The notes below the pieces were generated by a model. It ran no database searches and was not told the DNA's origin. It saw only the letters and a program-made list of their open reading frames with translations. DNA of 28,926 bases from Rhynchonema sp. JSB1_4 (Eukaryota > Nematoda > Chromadorea > Monhysterida > Xyalidae): the NCBI GenBank assembly GCA_030248065.1, contig JASAMV010004665.1:1-28926 (forward strand), in the 5' to 3' direction. Shown here one piece after another: positions 11,901 to 20,661 of the stretch. The position numbers and the translations under genes were made by a program. Within the stretch, counting starts at the first letter, position 1. Each line of letters opens with the position of its first letter.

Positions 11901-13792
11901 GTACTAAGCCAAAACGAACCACACGCACACAAAACAAGCTGGTGCACCCAAGAACGCGTTCCGTTTGGATTACATGTGGATCTGTGCCACATACCTACAG
12001 TGCTTTGCTTGCTTTACAAGTTATGTACGTACAGTACTAAGCCAAAACGAACCACACGCACACAAAGCAAGCTGGTTCACCCAAGAAGGCGTTCCGTTTG
12101 GATTACATGTGGATCTGTGTCCATACCTACAGTGCTTGCATTTCAAGCAATGTATGTACAGTACAACATAAGCCAAACCAACCCACACGCACACAAAACA
12201 AGCTGGTGCACCCAAGAAGGTGTTCTGTTTGGCTCTCATGTGGATCTGTGCCACATACCTACAGCGCTTTGCTTGCTTTACAAGTTATGTACGTACAGTG
12301 CTGAGCCAAAACGAACCCACATGCACACAAAACAAGCTGGTGCACCCAAGAAGGTGTTCTGCTTGGCTCTCATGTAGATCTGTGACCATACCTACAGTAC
12401 TTGCATTCAAGTAATGTAGGTACGGTACTAAGCCAAAACGAACCACACGCACACAAAACAAGCCAGTGCGCCCACGAAAGCGCTCCGTTTGGATTACATG
12501 TGGATCTGTGTCCATACCTACAGTGCTTGCATTTCAAGTAATGTATGTACAGTACTACATGAGCCAAACCAACCCACACGCACACAAAACAAGCTGGTGC
12601 ACCCAAGAAGGTGTTCTGTTAGGCTTTCATGGTATCTGTGCCACATACCTACAGTGCTACCTACAGTGCTTGCATTCCAAGTAATGTACGTAGAGTACTA
12701 AGCCAAAACGAACCCACATGCACACAAAACAAGCTGGTGCACCCAAGAAGGTGTTCTGTTTGGCTCTCATGTAGATCTGTGACCATACCTACAGTACTTG
12801 CATTCCAAGTAATGTACGTACGGTACTAAGCCAAAACGAACCACACGCGCACAAAACAAGCCAGTACGCCCAAGAAAGCGTTCCGTTTGGATTACATGTG
12901 GATCTGTGCCCATACCTACCGTGCTTGCATTCCAAGTAATGTATGTACAGTACTACATAAGCCAAACCGACCCACACGCACACAAAACAAGCTGGTGCAC
13001 CCAAGAAGGTGTTCTGTTTGGCTCTCATGTGGATCTGTGCCACATACCTACAGCGCTTTGCTTGCTTTACAAGTTATGTACGTACAGTGCTGAGCCAAAA
13101 CGAACCCACATGCACACAAAACAAGCTAGTGCACCCAAGAAGGTGTTCTGCTTGGCTCTCATGTAGATCTGTGACCATACCTACAGTACTTGCATTCAAG
13201 TAATGTAGGTACGGTACTAAGCCAAAACGAACCACACGCACACAAAACAAGCCAGTGCCCCCAAGAAAGCGCTCCGTTTGGATTACATGTGGATCTGTGT
13301 CCATACCTGCAGTGCTTGCATTTCAAGTAATGTATGTACAGCACAACATAAGCCAAACCAACCCACACGCACACAAAACAAGCTGGTGCACCCAAGAAGG
13401 TGTTCTGTTAGTCTTTCATGGGATCTGTGCCACATACCTACAGTACTACCTACAGTGCTTGCATTCCAAGTAATGTACGTTCAGTACTAAGCCAAAACGA
13501 ACCCACATGCACACAAAACAAGCTGGTACACCCAAGAAAATGTTCTGTTTGGCTCTTATGTAGATCTGTGCCCATACCTAGTGCTTGCATTCCAAGTAAT
13601 GTATGTACAGTACTACATAAGCCAAACCAACCCACACGCACACAAAACAAGCTGGTGCACCCAAGAAGGTGTTCTGTTAGGCTTTCATGTAGATCTGTGC
13701 CCATACCTACAGTGCTTGCATTCCAAGTAATCTACGTACAGTACTAAGCCAAAACGAACCCACATGCAAACAAAACAAGCTGGTGCACCCAC
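5914..13792. repeat. Satellite array, about 127-bp monomer, about 62 units
   Basis: Head-to-tail repeats read roughly TGCTTGCATTCCAAGTAATG, then the palindrome GTACGTAC with CAGTAC, then AGCCAAAACGAACC, CACACGCACACAAAACAAGC, TGGTGCACCCAAGAAGG, and a hinge before ATGTGGATCTGTG. Spacing between equivalent TGCTTGC motifs (for example 7326 and 7453) is 127 bp. Units with an extra CATA before AGCC are about 131 bp. The hinge has two main forms: GTTCTGTTTGGCTCTC and GTTCCGTTTGGATTAC. Frames up to 271 codons stay open on both strands because the unit lacks stops in several frames and, not being a multiple of three, rotates frame. I do not regard them as genes. The array begins abruptly after unrelated sequence and ends in GCTGGTGCACCCA. 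Confidence 0.97.
9830..13291. repeat. Higher-order satellite repeat, periods about 1701 and 789 bp
   Basis: Distinctive variant units recur at fixed offsets. The unit with CATAATACC at about 10032 recurs at about 11733, and the GAACGCGTTCCG variant at 10252 recurs at 11953; both offsets are 1701. Inside this, the TTTGCTTGCTTTACAAG variant with CAGCGC at 10561 recurs at 11350, and again at 12262 and 13051, both steps 789. The 1701 block is therefore 789 plus 912. Copies differ by few bases, pointing to recent block duplication at this end. A separate 649-bp duplication links about 8872-9087 with 9521-9736. Confidence 0.85.
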
Positions 13793-13813
13793 TCACTGGG
13801 AAGAATGTATGGT

Positions 13814-13994
13814 TTTACCACACATTTTTTCTTGGTTTTTCATGAAAAAATGTATGGAGTGCTGCACCTACACATTAAGTGTGGTTTTGATGAAAAATTG
13901 TGTGGTTTTTAACACGTGCGGTATAGCAGCCCAAAACCACACATTATGTGTGGTATACACGCCTACGCATTTCTACCACACATTAATGTGTGGT
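13814..13994. repeat. Cluster of CCACACATT / AATGTGTGG palindromes
   Basis: Immediately after the satellite, CCACACATT and AATGTGTGG-like motifs recur in both directions. Two palindromes are perfect: CCACACATTATGTGTGG at 13937-13953 and ACCACACATTAATGTGTGGT at 13975-13994. Looser versions lie at 13820-13900 (TACACATTAAGTGTGG, TTGTGTGG). The cluster could be the end of an inverted-repeat element; no target duplication is visible. Confidence 0.7.
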
Positions 13995-14542
13995 TTTATT
14001 TATTGCTTTCCTCTAATCGAGCGCTTCATTTTATTCAATTCTATTATGATCAAGACAGTATACATAGCAAGTGGACAGTGTCAATGCAAACAACAGACAC
14101 ACCAAAATCACATTATGGTTGAAACTTCAATCCGAAATCTCAAATAGGAAGACACAGTGAATAGTTCAAAAACAGCAAAAATATGATAAATTCCCACCAT
14201 TGGACACCAGGAATCATGATTAGAGTACGAGTAAAGTTAAAGGTCAGCATGAAGAAAAGTTTTGTGCAAAAACAACGCATTGCTTGCTCTCCGCTTGAGA
14301 AAAAACAATATTCAAGAAGGTAGAAGAGGAATAAAGCGCACACAACAAGAATGTTGAAGGATCTGGCACAAATCACTGATCATGAAAATTATTTATTTTC
14401 GAAACACTTCAATTCCCCTTTGAAAAGATGCCATACAATCGCCGCACGGGGCAAAACAACAGCAGTGCACGTGCGTTGTGACTGAAAAAAAAACAGTGTC
14501 GGCTCAGAATTGGACTGTTTTGGTCCCAACAACATCTTTCCA
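13995..14542. other. No recognisable feature
   Basis: A/T-rich sequence with short open frames on both strands, none resembling a known family. No tandem structure or terminal repeats were seen. Confidence 0.45.
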
Positions 14543-14643
14543 TGAAACATCAGCCAGCTAGACGTGATTAAGGCTGTCGCACAACCGAACAGTGCGCATG
14601 CACCAGGGCTGGTTAGCTGATGTTTCACAGATGTGTATATAAG
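14543..14643 (+). promoter_or_regulatory. Inverted repeat followed by a TATA box
   Basis: TGAAACATCAGC (14543-14554) pairs perfectly with GCTGATGTTTCA (14616-14627). Eight bases later comes TATATAAG (14636-14643), followed by GCGCGC. This resembles a core promoter with an upstream element. The first ATG downstream (14668) opens a 40-codon frame ending at 14790, with cysteines spaced C-x2-C-x2-C (YCGICEYC). I do not recognise that product, and the TATA box may be fortuitous. Confidence 0.3.
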
Positions 14644-14790
14644 CGCGCACAACACGCCGCACTATTGATGTTTGAGCACATAATGAGTAAAGATCAATCT
14701 TGGTCACCATATTGTGGCATATGTGAATATTGCGTCATTTGGGTGTCTTTAGGGTGGCGCAAAAGTACCACCTTGGTTTTCATAGCATAG

Positions 14791-15321
14791 GTATAATATA
14801 GCTTCAAGAAAGGCAGCAATGTACTTTTGAACCACTCTTTACTAACTAATCCTGACCCAATACCCGCACAACAACCCTGTTCTCTGACTACACAGTACGG
14901 GGGCCCTATGAAACCCGGCATTCGAAAACTTCGGACCCTTTCTCAGAGCAACATAACAGACTACAAATTGGTGGTACATCAAATCACTTCCTCCGCTATA
15001 TAAAACCAATATTCGAGTTAGTGGTACATGGTACACGCACACAAGCATCCATCCGATGTCTCCTCAGAAAAAATAGCTAAACCAAAATCTGATCATATCA
15101 ACACCATCATCATAATAATATGCGACCATGGTAGCATTAGTGTAAAGTCGCAACACGGGAATTTCTTACGTCCGCGCAGAAAAAACAAACAAACCAAAAA
15201 GTATACACAAGAACACATAGACACACACGCAGGTGGACAAAAACAGAGAACAACGTACACAAGGAAAGCGAAAAAAACACGGCCGAACTATACACGCGTA
15301 TTGGATGGGAGTGACATGTAA
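14791..15321. other. No recognisable gene; second TATA-like motif
   Basis: The segment contains CTATATAAAACC near 14996-15007, a good TATA-like match on the plus strand. No plausible coding exon was recognised downstream. The frames at 15028-15321 are lysine/threonine-rich and low in complexity. Confidence 0.3.
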
Positions 15322-15508
15322 AGGCAAACTACGCCAACACGAGCCCGATTTCGAAGGTGGTGTGTATTCAAAACGAATAGAAAGGGATAACCATCACGCT
15401 CCACGTTGTATTCTTCAACGTGTAACATTTCCCAAATCAGCAGCCACGTCAGAATATTTCACTATTCTGTCAGCTGCGAAATCGGGCTCGTGTTGGCGTA
15501 GTTTGCCT
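15322..15508. mobile_element. Short MITE with perfect 32-bp terminal inverted repeats
   Basis: Positions 15322-15353 (starting AGGCAAACTACGCC) are the exact reverse complement of 15477-15508 (ending GGCGTAGTTTGCCT). The pairing stops sharply at both outer ends. The 123-bp interior has no protein frame and contains a small CACGTTG/CAACGTG hairpin near 15401-15423. No target duplication is obvious. Perfect arms suggest a young element, or arms kept identical by conversion. Confidence 0.75.
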
Positions 15509-15865
15509 CCTACTTGAGTGCGCAGAATTGCAACAATAACGTTTCGTACATTGCGCAATTAAATTCAGATTATAAATCGAAGAGATTTTGTGGGCATATG
15601 TTATATATCAGGCCGGTCATGATTGAAATGCTCGTGTTTTGGGCCCAACAACAATTCAGGTGTCATTATTTTTCGCAAACTGCATGAACTGGTCTAAAAT
15701 ACCAGATAATGGCACCCAATTTCCAACAAAACACTTCTACCATCGTCCTAGGTTGTATTCTCATAGTATCTCATTGTGGACCCATACACAGATAAGTTAT
15801 TTAGTTGTACTCTCTTAACACATGAGTTGCAAGCTGGAACAGTTTTCTTGCGTAGTTTGTCTTTC
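15509..15865. other. No recognisable feature
   Basis: Mixed sequence between two transposon insertions. No coding similarity, tandem repeat or clear regulatory element was seen. Confidence 0.45.
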
Positions 15866-16810
15866 GGGTTTTTCCAAAAAAACGTTTTTTCCAAATATTT
15901 TTCCAGTACTTAAAGCGGCCCCGCCGCTATTGTTTTTTGGTTTTCGACCTCGGTTTTTTCACTTATATCGTTTGTTGGCATCGAGATCAAGAACATTAGT
16001 TTTGACGAACTTCACCAAAATGGCGATTACCCACCGAAATCGATCCGCCAAGATGGTCTATCAGGAACAAAACTGTCCGATATTGACGCACATTTGCACA
16101 TGATGATCAGGAATGACTAGAGAAATTCAAAATCACTGGGGCGTGATATAGGCGGCGGGTTACGGTACCCCGATAAAACATTAGCTCTTTTGTAAATAAC
16201 AAATGTTTTGTTAACCTACCGTAACGCGCCGCCAATACCACACCTCTGTGATTTGAATTTTGCTTTGGAAATCCTGATTTCCATGCACACATAGTGCATC
16301 AATATTGGGATAGTTTGTTCCCGTGCGGCCATGTTGGTGGATCGATTTCGGTGGGTAATCGCCATTTTGGTGAAGTTCGTCAAAACTAATGTTCTTGATC
16401 TCGATGCCAACAAACGATATAAGTAAAAAAACAGAGGTCGAAAACCAAAAAAAACAATAGCGGCGGGGCCGCTTTAAGAACGTAGTTTCGAAAAATATAA
16501 CAATTTCAGTGCAAAATTTGTTCGAAGTGACGAGAGTGTCCTCGAAGTGTTGAAGTCAGTCGAAAACACTTGGCTTACACGCTTTTTGGCCCATTTGGGG
16601 TCGGTTAATTTTCGTGCTCGAGCCAATTTTTCACCAAAATCGAAAAACTCAGCTTTGCATTACAATTTTTTGGCAAAATTGGAAAAAAGTACCGATATTT
16701 TTCCGATCAAAAACCGAAAAGGTATCCACGGAAAAATAAATGGAAAACTATTCGGGTCTGGGAAAAACGGTTTTTTTCGAAAAAAACCGGTTTTTTCGCC
16801 TGCCAGTACA
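15866..16810 (+). mobile_element. Old, interrupted copy of the TATACTG element (family D)
   Basis: The flanks of the TTAA element at 15914 match family D. The left piece has AAACGTTTTTTCCAAATA and TTTTTCCAGTACTTAA. The right piece runs GAACGTAGTTTCGAAAAATA, TTCGAAGTGACGAGAG, CGAAAACACTTGGCTTACAC, and ends GCCTGCCAGTA. It is more diverged than the copies at 18793, 19806 and 21674, and its left end is blurred. Confidence 0.65.
15914..16473. mobile_element. TTAA-flanked foldback MITE, about 200-bp arms
   Basis: The left end AGCGGCCCCGCCGCTATTG and the right end CAATAGCGGCGGGGCCGCT are inverted repeats. Similarity continues inward for about 200 bp (roughly 15914-16110 with 16273-16473). Flanks are TTAA at 15910-15913 and 16474-16477. 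The unoccupied family D copies read ACTTAAGAACG, with one TTAA, which is direct empty-site evidence. A TTAA duplication is characteristic of piggyBac-like elements, although the long arms are unusual. No transposase is encoded. Each arm carries CCAAAATGGCGATTACC, a YY1-like word. Confidence 0.85.
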
Positions 16811-16814
16811 TTCC

Positions 16815-17037
16815 CATTTCGTACTTTTCGTCTCAAAAACTTTCTTAAAATTTTTTTAACACGTAAAAAATTTTCTGTTTCCTAATTTTACGTAAAGCCG
16901 CCTTAAGCCAGACAAATTTCAAAAGATACAAAACTTCACAAATAAATGCAGCAAATCACAAAAAGGAAAGACAGCGGACTAAGGAAAATGATCAACCTTA
17001 TCGTCATAAAACGAAACTAGGTAGAATTCAAACGCAC
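16815..17037. other. Nothing recognised downstream of the last RFC4 exon seen
   Basis: If exon 5 is not spliced at 17038, its frame runs on for six codons and stops at TAG (17019-17017, minus). I found no further RFC4 exon here or in 13800-16810. Confidence 0.4.
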
Positions 17038-18548
17038 TTCAACTTCAGCCAACACAGCGTCGTGCGATCCCTTGCTGCACGCACTAATCAGTCGATCAAC
17101 AGAATCAGGTGGAATCACTCCAGATAGACTATCGATCAATGCAACATCTATCGGCGATGCGGTGGACTCCGAATAGGCGTTTGTCGCTGAAAACACGAAT
17201 GTTCGGTCATCAAACTCGGTCTCGCTGATCGGTCACGTGCAGCACATGTCTTGGTCACGTGACCTATTGCACGAAGAATAGTTCGAGTTCACTATTGGCC
17301 TGTCACTCAAGGGTGTCGTGTCCGTGTCGCCCATATTCCGGGCGATTTCTGAAACAACGGCCCCAAAAAATTTTGATATTCCAAACGCGCCAAAGATAAG
17401 TCTAAAAGCGTTGAAGCGATTTTTTTCGAGCGTAAAATGGTCAATTTTGATGCTTCACGAGGTCAAAAATTCATTTAATAGGGGTGCCCACAAAGTGAAG
17501 TTCCATACTCCACATACCGGGGGCAAATCCCCCTCCAACGGCATAACTGATGTTGCTCAACCAACGCAAGAAACTTGTACTCGGACAATCAATGAGGAAC
17601 TTTCGAAATTTGTCCGAAACTGGTGGCATCAGCATCAGCAAATCCCAAGAGAAGAGACCGATCAAAAGTTTGATACATTTGACAAATTTGGAGTAATATC
17701 AAAAGTAATTTGAGAAAGGGAATCTTTAACTCGAATTCCGTCAAGCACCTGAGAATTGGGTGAATCGAGCGGCAGATTGCAGCAGCGTGATTGACCGACG
17801 CATATCGCCACCCGAGACTTCGACCAGTCGATCTAATGCATCGTCGCTGATTTGAAGGGATTCTTTGTGGGCGATAAAACGAAGTCTGAAGAAAAGATGG
17901 ATAAAATTAATGTTTATTTATTTATTTATGACATACTTGTGCACGATCCCGGGTGAGAATAAATTGAATGTTTATCGGAATACTGTTTCTGTGACCAGAA
18001 AAAGTGCGTTCGAAATTCCGCAACTTTGTTTCAGAGTTTGTGGAATCAGCAGGAAAGTTGATTTCACGAAAATTTTTATGACGTGCAAGAGATGAACTTG
18101 AGACAACTATAAGTTAAAGAAATTTAAACCAACAATATTCCGTTGCCGGTAAAATACAGAAAACGTGACATTTTATTGTTGTTAATTTTTAGAAATGTAT
18201 AAAAAACAATAACCGTTCTTTCTGCACATCGATGCCGAGCGGTTTGAATCTGAATTTGGCACATCGTGATGTCAGCGGCTCGATGATTCGACTGATGTAG
18301 TTGCAGACCAGGCAGAATCGAGTGGTCCGCGATTCGCGTTCCATCGTGCGACGAAGGGCCGCCTGCGTTTTAGGCAAAAATAACAACAAATATAGTTGTA
18401 ACTGGAAGAAACGGTTGACTCACAAACCCATTACCTGCGCAGCACTTGTCATGTTGTCGGCCTCGTCCAGAATCACGATTTTCAACGCCGGACATGGCTT
18501 CCCGTCTGGCCGTGTGCCGGACACAGCGGTTTGCGCAAAGTTTTTCAC
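17038..18548 (-). CDS. RFC4: Replication factor C subunit 4, central four exons (partial)
   Basis: RFC4 is one of the small AAA+ subunits of the nuclear clamp loader, which opens the PCNA ring and loads it on primer-template DNA. Minus-strand exons are 18548-18435, 18362-18214, 17885-17749 and 17186-17038, all with AG acceptors and GT donors and joining phases 0, 2 and 1. Exon 1 here has [11 protein letters not shown] and the Walker B box [15 protein letters not shown]. Exon 2 has [20 protein letters not shown] (sensor 1 region), then [20 protein letters not shown], carrying the SRC motif of RFC small subunits. Exon 3 has [20 protein letters not shown] and [15 protein letters not shown] (sensor 2 area). 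Exon 4 has [20 protein letters not shown]. Order and wording follow animal RFC4 closely, covering about 150 of roughly 360 residues. The N-terminal Walker A exon and the C-terminal collar (about 90 residues) were not found, so the gene is split by long repeat-filled introns, truncated, or misassembled. No internal stops occur in the exons. Confidence 0.93.
17231..17264. promoter_or_regulatory. Paired TCACGTG E-boxes in an RFC4 intron
   Basis: GGTCACGTG (17231-17239) and the 12-bp palindrome GGTCACGTGACC (17253-17264) lie 13 bases apart with CACATG between them. TCACGTG is the core of USF/MITF-type bHLH-zipper sites. They sit between two RFC4 exons. Function is inferred only from the motif. 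Confidence 0.35.
17265..17748. other. RFC4 intron with an unexplained 131-codon plus-strand frame
   Basis: A frame at 17318-17713 on the plus strand stays open opposite the gene. Its translation has no recognisable domain (it contains [18 protein letters not shown]). It could be chance or a transposon remnant. It is noted because most introns here are short or filled with identified repeats. Confidence 0.25.
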
Positions 18549-18792
18549 CTGCCAGTTGAAGCACTTTCAATGAAATTCTCCGATTTTTCCTCATGGTGAA
18601 GAATGAAGATCGAAATTTGCACATGAACGCCAAGATAGGTTTGCCGCCTAAAGTTGCGTAGGTTGTTGTACAACTTGCAGCGGCACAAAGAACTTTCACA
18701 TTTAGCCTTCGAAACGTAATTCCGGGCAATTTTCACCGCATCGAATGAAATGACAATTTGGAAAACAGCAACGGAAAAACATGGGTTTGGTT

Positions 18793-19220
18793 TATACTGT
18801 CATAAAGAACCGTTTTTTATTTTTCGTGAAAAAAAACGGTTTTTTTTTCGAAAAAAAACCGTTTTTTTTCCAAATACTTTTCCAGTACTTTAGAACGTAA
18901 TTTCGGAAAATATAACAATTTCAGTGCAAAATTTGTTCGAAGTGACGAGAGTGCTCTTGAAGAGTGTTGAAGTCAGTCGAAAACACTTGGTTTACACGCT
19001 TTTTGGCCCATTTTGGGCCGGTTAATTTTTGTGCTCGAGCCAATTTTTCACTGAAGTCGAAAAACTCATCAGTTTTGCATTACAATTTTTTGGAAAAATT
19101 GGGATAAAGTACCGATATTTTTCCGATCAAAAACCGAAAACCCACGGAAAAATAAATGGAAAAGTATTCGGGTCTCGAAAAAAACGGTTTTTTTTCGGTT
19201 TTTTTCCGCCTGCCAGTATA
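18793..19220 (+). mobile_element. Family D element, uninterrupted copy
   Basis: The element begins TATACTGTCATAAAGAACCG and ends CGCCTGCCAGTATA, giving a short terminal inverted repeat TATACTG(T/G)CA. The flanking duplication cannot be separated from the ends (TA or TATA). Both ends hold A/T hairpins of the type AAAAAACGGTTTTTT. It includes the unoccupied sequence CACTTGGTTTACACGCTTTT, with GTTTACAC once at 18990-18997, the site used by a hAT MITE in the next copy. It encodes no protein. Confidence 0.8.
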
Positions 19221-19352
19221 AACAGAGCACAATTTTTGTGAAAAAAATTGTTGCGCGCAGTACCCAATGACCATCTCAAGAAATCCCGCTCGACATTTAC
19301 CAAAAACCTCAATTTCGCTATAAAACCGGTGTTTTTGTTGGTGTTTTGCCAC

Positions 19353-19457
19353 TATCGGGTATCGGGTTATTTTCGAAGTATCGGGTATCGGCTTTTTTCA
19401 TGAACTATCGGGTATCGGGTATCGGCATTTTCCAAGTATCGGCTATCGGGTATCGGG
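19353..19457. repeat. Irregular TATCGGG tandem repeat
   Basis: TATCGGG or TATCGGC units occur singly and in pairs, separated by spacers such as TTATTTTCGAAG and CATTTTCCAAG. The block ends exactly at the CAGTG start of a hAT MITE. The unit length recalls telomeric heptamers, but the spacing is irregular. Confidence 0.7.
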
Positions 19458-19805
19458 CAGTGTAGTTTCTGGGGGGGAGGGGGTCCCCCTAAGGTACACT
19501 AACCGCCGCGACCAAGGCACACTAGTACACTAACCGCCGCGCCAGGTACACTAACCGCCTCAATTTTTGCCTAAAATCGTCATTTTTAGGCCTAAAATTG
19601 GCATTTTTAGGCCTGAAATGGGTGACTTCCAGGTCAATGATGTCAAAAATCGCCAAAATACCTTTTTATGGAGAATTTTTTCCAAAAAGGGAAAAAAATC
19701 GGTCAAATTTTCGACCTCAAAAAGTGACTTTTTCCTGGATTTGGGTCTTCCCCCTTCTCCCCCAGGGAGGTACACTAACCGCCGCACGGAAAAAAGGGGT
19801 ATAGG
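19458..19805. mobile_element. hAT-type MITE family A, reversed copy cut by a family D insertion
   Basis: It starts CAGTGTAGTTTCTGGGGGGG and runs in the opposite orientation to the copy at 20012, with GGTACACTAACCGCCGCG motifs. It reaches ACGGAAAAAAGGGGTATAGG, where TATACTG of a family D element begins. A short remainder (GGTATAGGTACAC) reappears after that element at about 20662. The terminal bases beyond it are lost. Confidence 0.7.
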
Positions 19806-20661
19806 TATACTGTCATAAAGAACCGTTTTTTATTTTTCGTGGAAAAAAAACGGTTTTTTTTCCGAAAAAAAAACCGTTTTTTTCCAAATACTTTTCCAGC
19901 ACTTAAGAACTTAATTTCGAAAAATATAACAATTTCAGTGCAAAATTTGTTCGAAGTGACGAGAGTGCTCTTGAAGAGTGTTGAAGTCAGTCGAAAACAC
20001 TTGGTTTACACCAGTGTAGTTCCTGGTCCGGCGCGGCGGTTAGTGTACCTACCCCTTTTTTCCGTGCGGCGGTTAGTGTACCTCCCTGGGGGGGTAAGGG
20101 GGGGGAAGACTCAAATCCAGGAAAAAGTCACTTTTTGAGGTAGAAAATTTGACCGATTTTTGGCCCTTTTTGGAAAAAATTCTCCATAAAAAGGGTATTT
20201 TGGCGAATTTTGACAACATCGACCTAAAGATCACCCATTTTAGGCCAAAAAATGCCCATTTTAGGCCTAAAAATGCCTATTTTGGGCAAAAATTGAGGCG
20301 GTTAGTGTACCTGGCGCGGCGGTTAGTGTACTAGTGTACCTTGGTCTCGGCGGTTAGTGTACCTTAGGGGGGACCCCCCTCCCCCCCAGGAACTACACTG
20401 GTTTACACGCTTTTTGGCCCATTTTGGGCCGGTTAATCTTTGTGCTCGAGCCAATTTTTTACTGAAATCGAAAAACTCTTCAATTTTGCATTACAATTTT
20501 TTGGAAAAATTGGAATAAAGTACCGATATTTTTTCGATCAAAAACCGAAAAGATACCCACGGAAAAATAAATGGAAAAGTATTCGGGTCTCGGAAAAAAA
20601 CGGTTTTTTTTCGGTTTTTTTTTTCGGAAAAAAACCGGTTTTTTTTTCGCCTGCCAGTATA
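19806..20661 (+). mobile_element. Family D element carrying a nested hAT MITE
   Basis: The element opens TATACTGTCATAAAGAACCG and closes CGCCTGCCAGTATA. Without the nested 397 bases (20012-20408) it is about 460 bp and aligns throughout with the copies at 18793 and 21674. It is itself inserted in a family A element. Confidence 0.8.
20012..20400. mobile_element. Complete hAT-type MITE (family A), TSD GTTTACAC
   Basis: The 389-bp element begins CAGTGTAGTTCCTGG and ends CCAGGAACTACACTG, 15-bp perfect terminal inverted repeats. The 8-bp duplication GTTTACAC lies at 20004-20011 and 20401-20408. The unoccupied family D copy at 18990-18997 carries it once, proving the insertion boundaries. The subterminal motif GGCGGTTAGTGTACC is repeated five times, in the same orientation, near both ends, a pattern like transposase-binding sites. 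Confidence 0.93.

Noticed and set aside
6105..12377. Long open frames in both directions (up to 271 codons) with recurring HVDLCPYLQCLHSK-type peptides
   Set aside because: They follow the 127-bp satellite unit, rotate frame with each unit and exist on both strands. No non-repeat codon pattern is visible.
5914..13792. Regularly spaced repeats as a CRISPR array
   Set aside because: Units are contiguous with no unique spacers, and the context is eukaryotic.
5914..13792. CENP-B box in the satellite
   Set aside because: No unit matches the TTCG....A..CGGG core, so centromere identity cannot be argued from it.
18552..18736. Minus-strand frame next to the RFC4 exon (KIARNYVSKAKCESS)
   Set aside because: Not similar to the expected RFC4 segment (LNASDERG region) and interrupted before the exon's AG acceptor; treated as intron.
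19353..19457. TATCGGG units as interstitial telomere sequence
   Set aside because: Units are irregularly spaced and do not match known telomere repeats such as TTAGGG or TTAGG.
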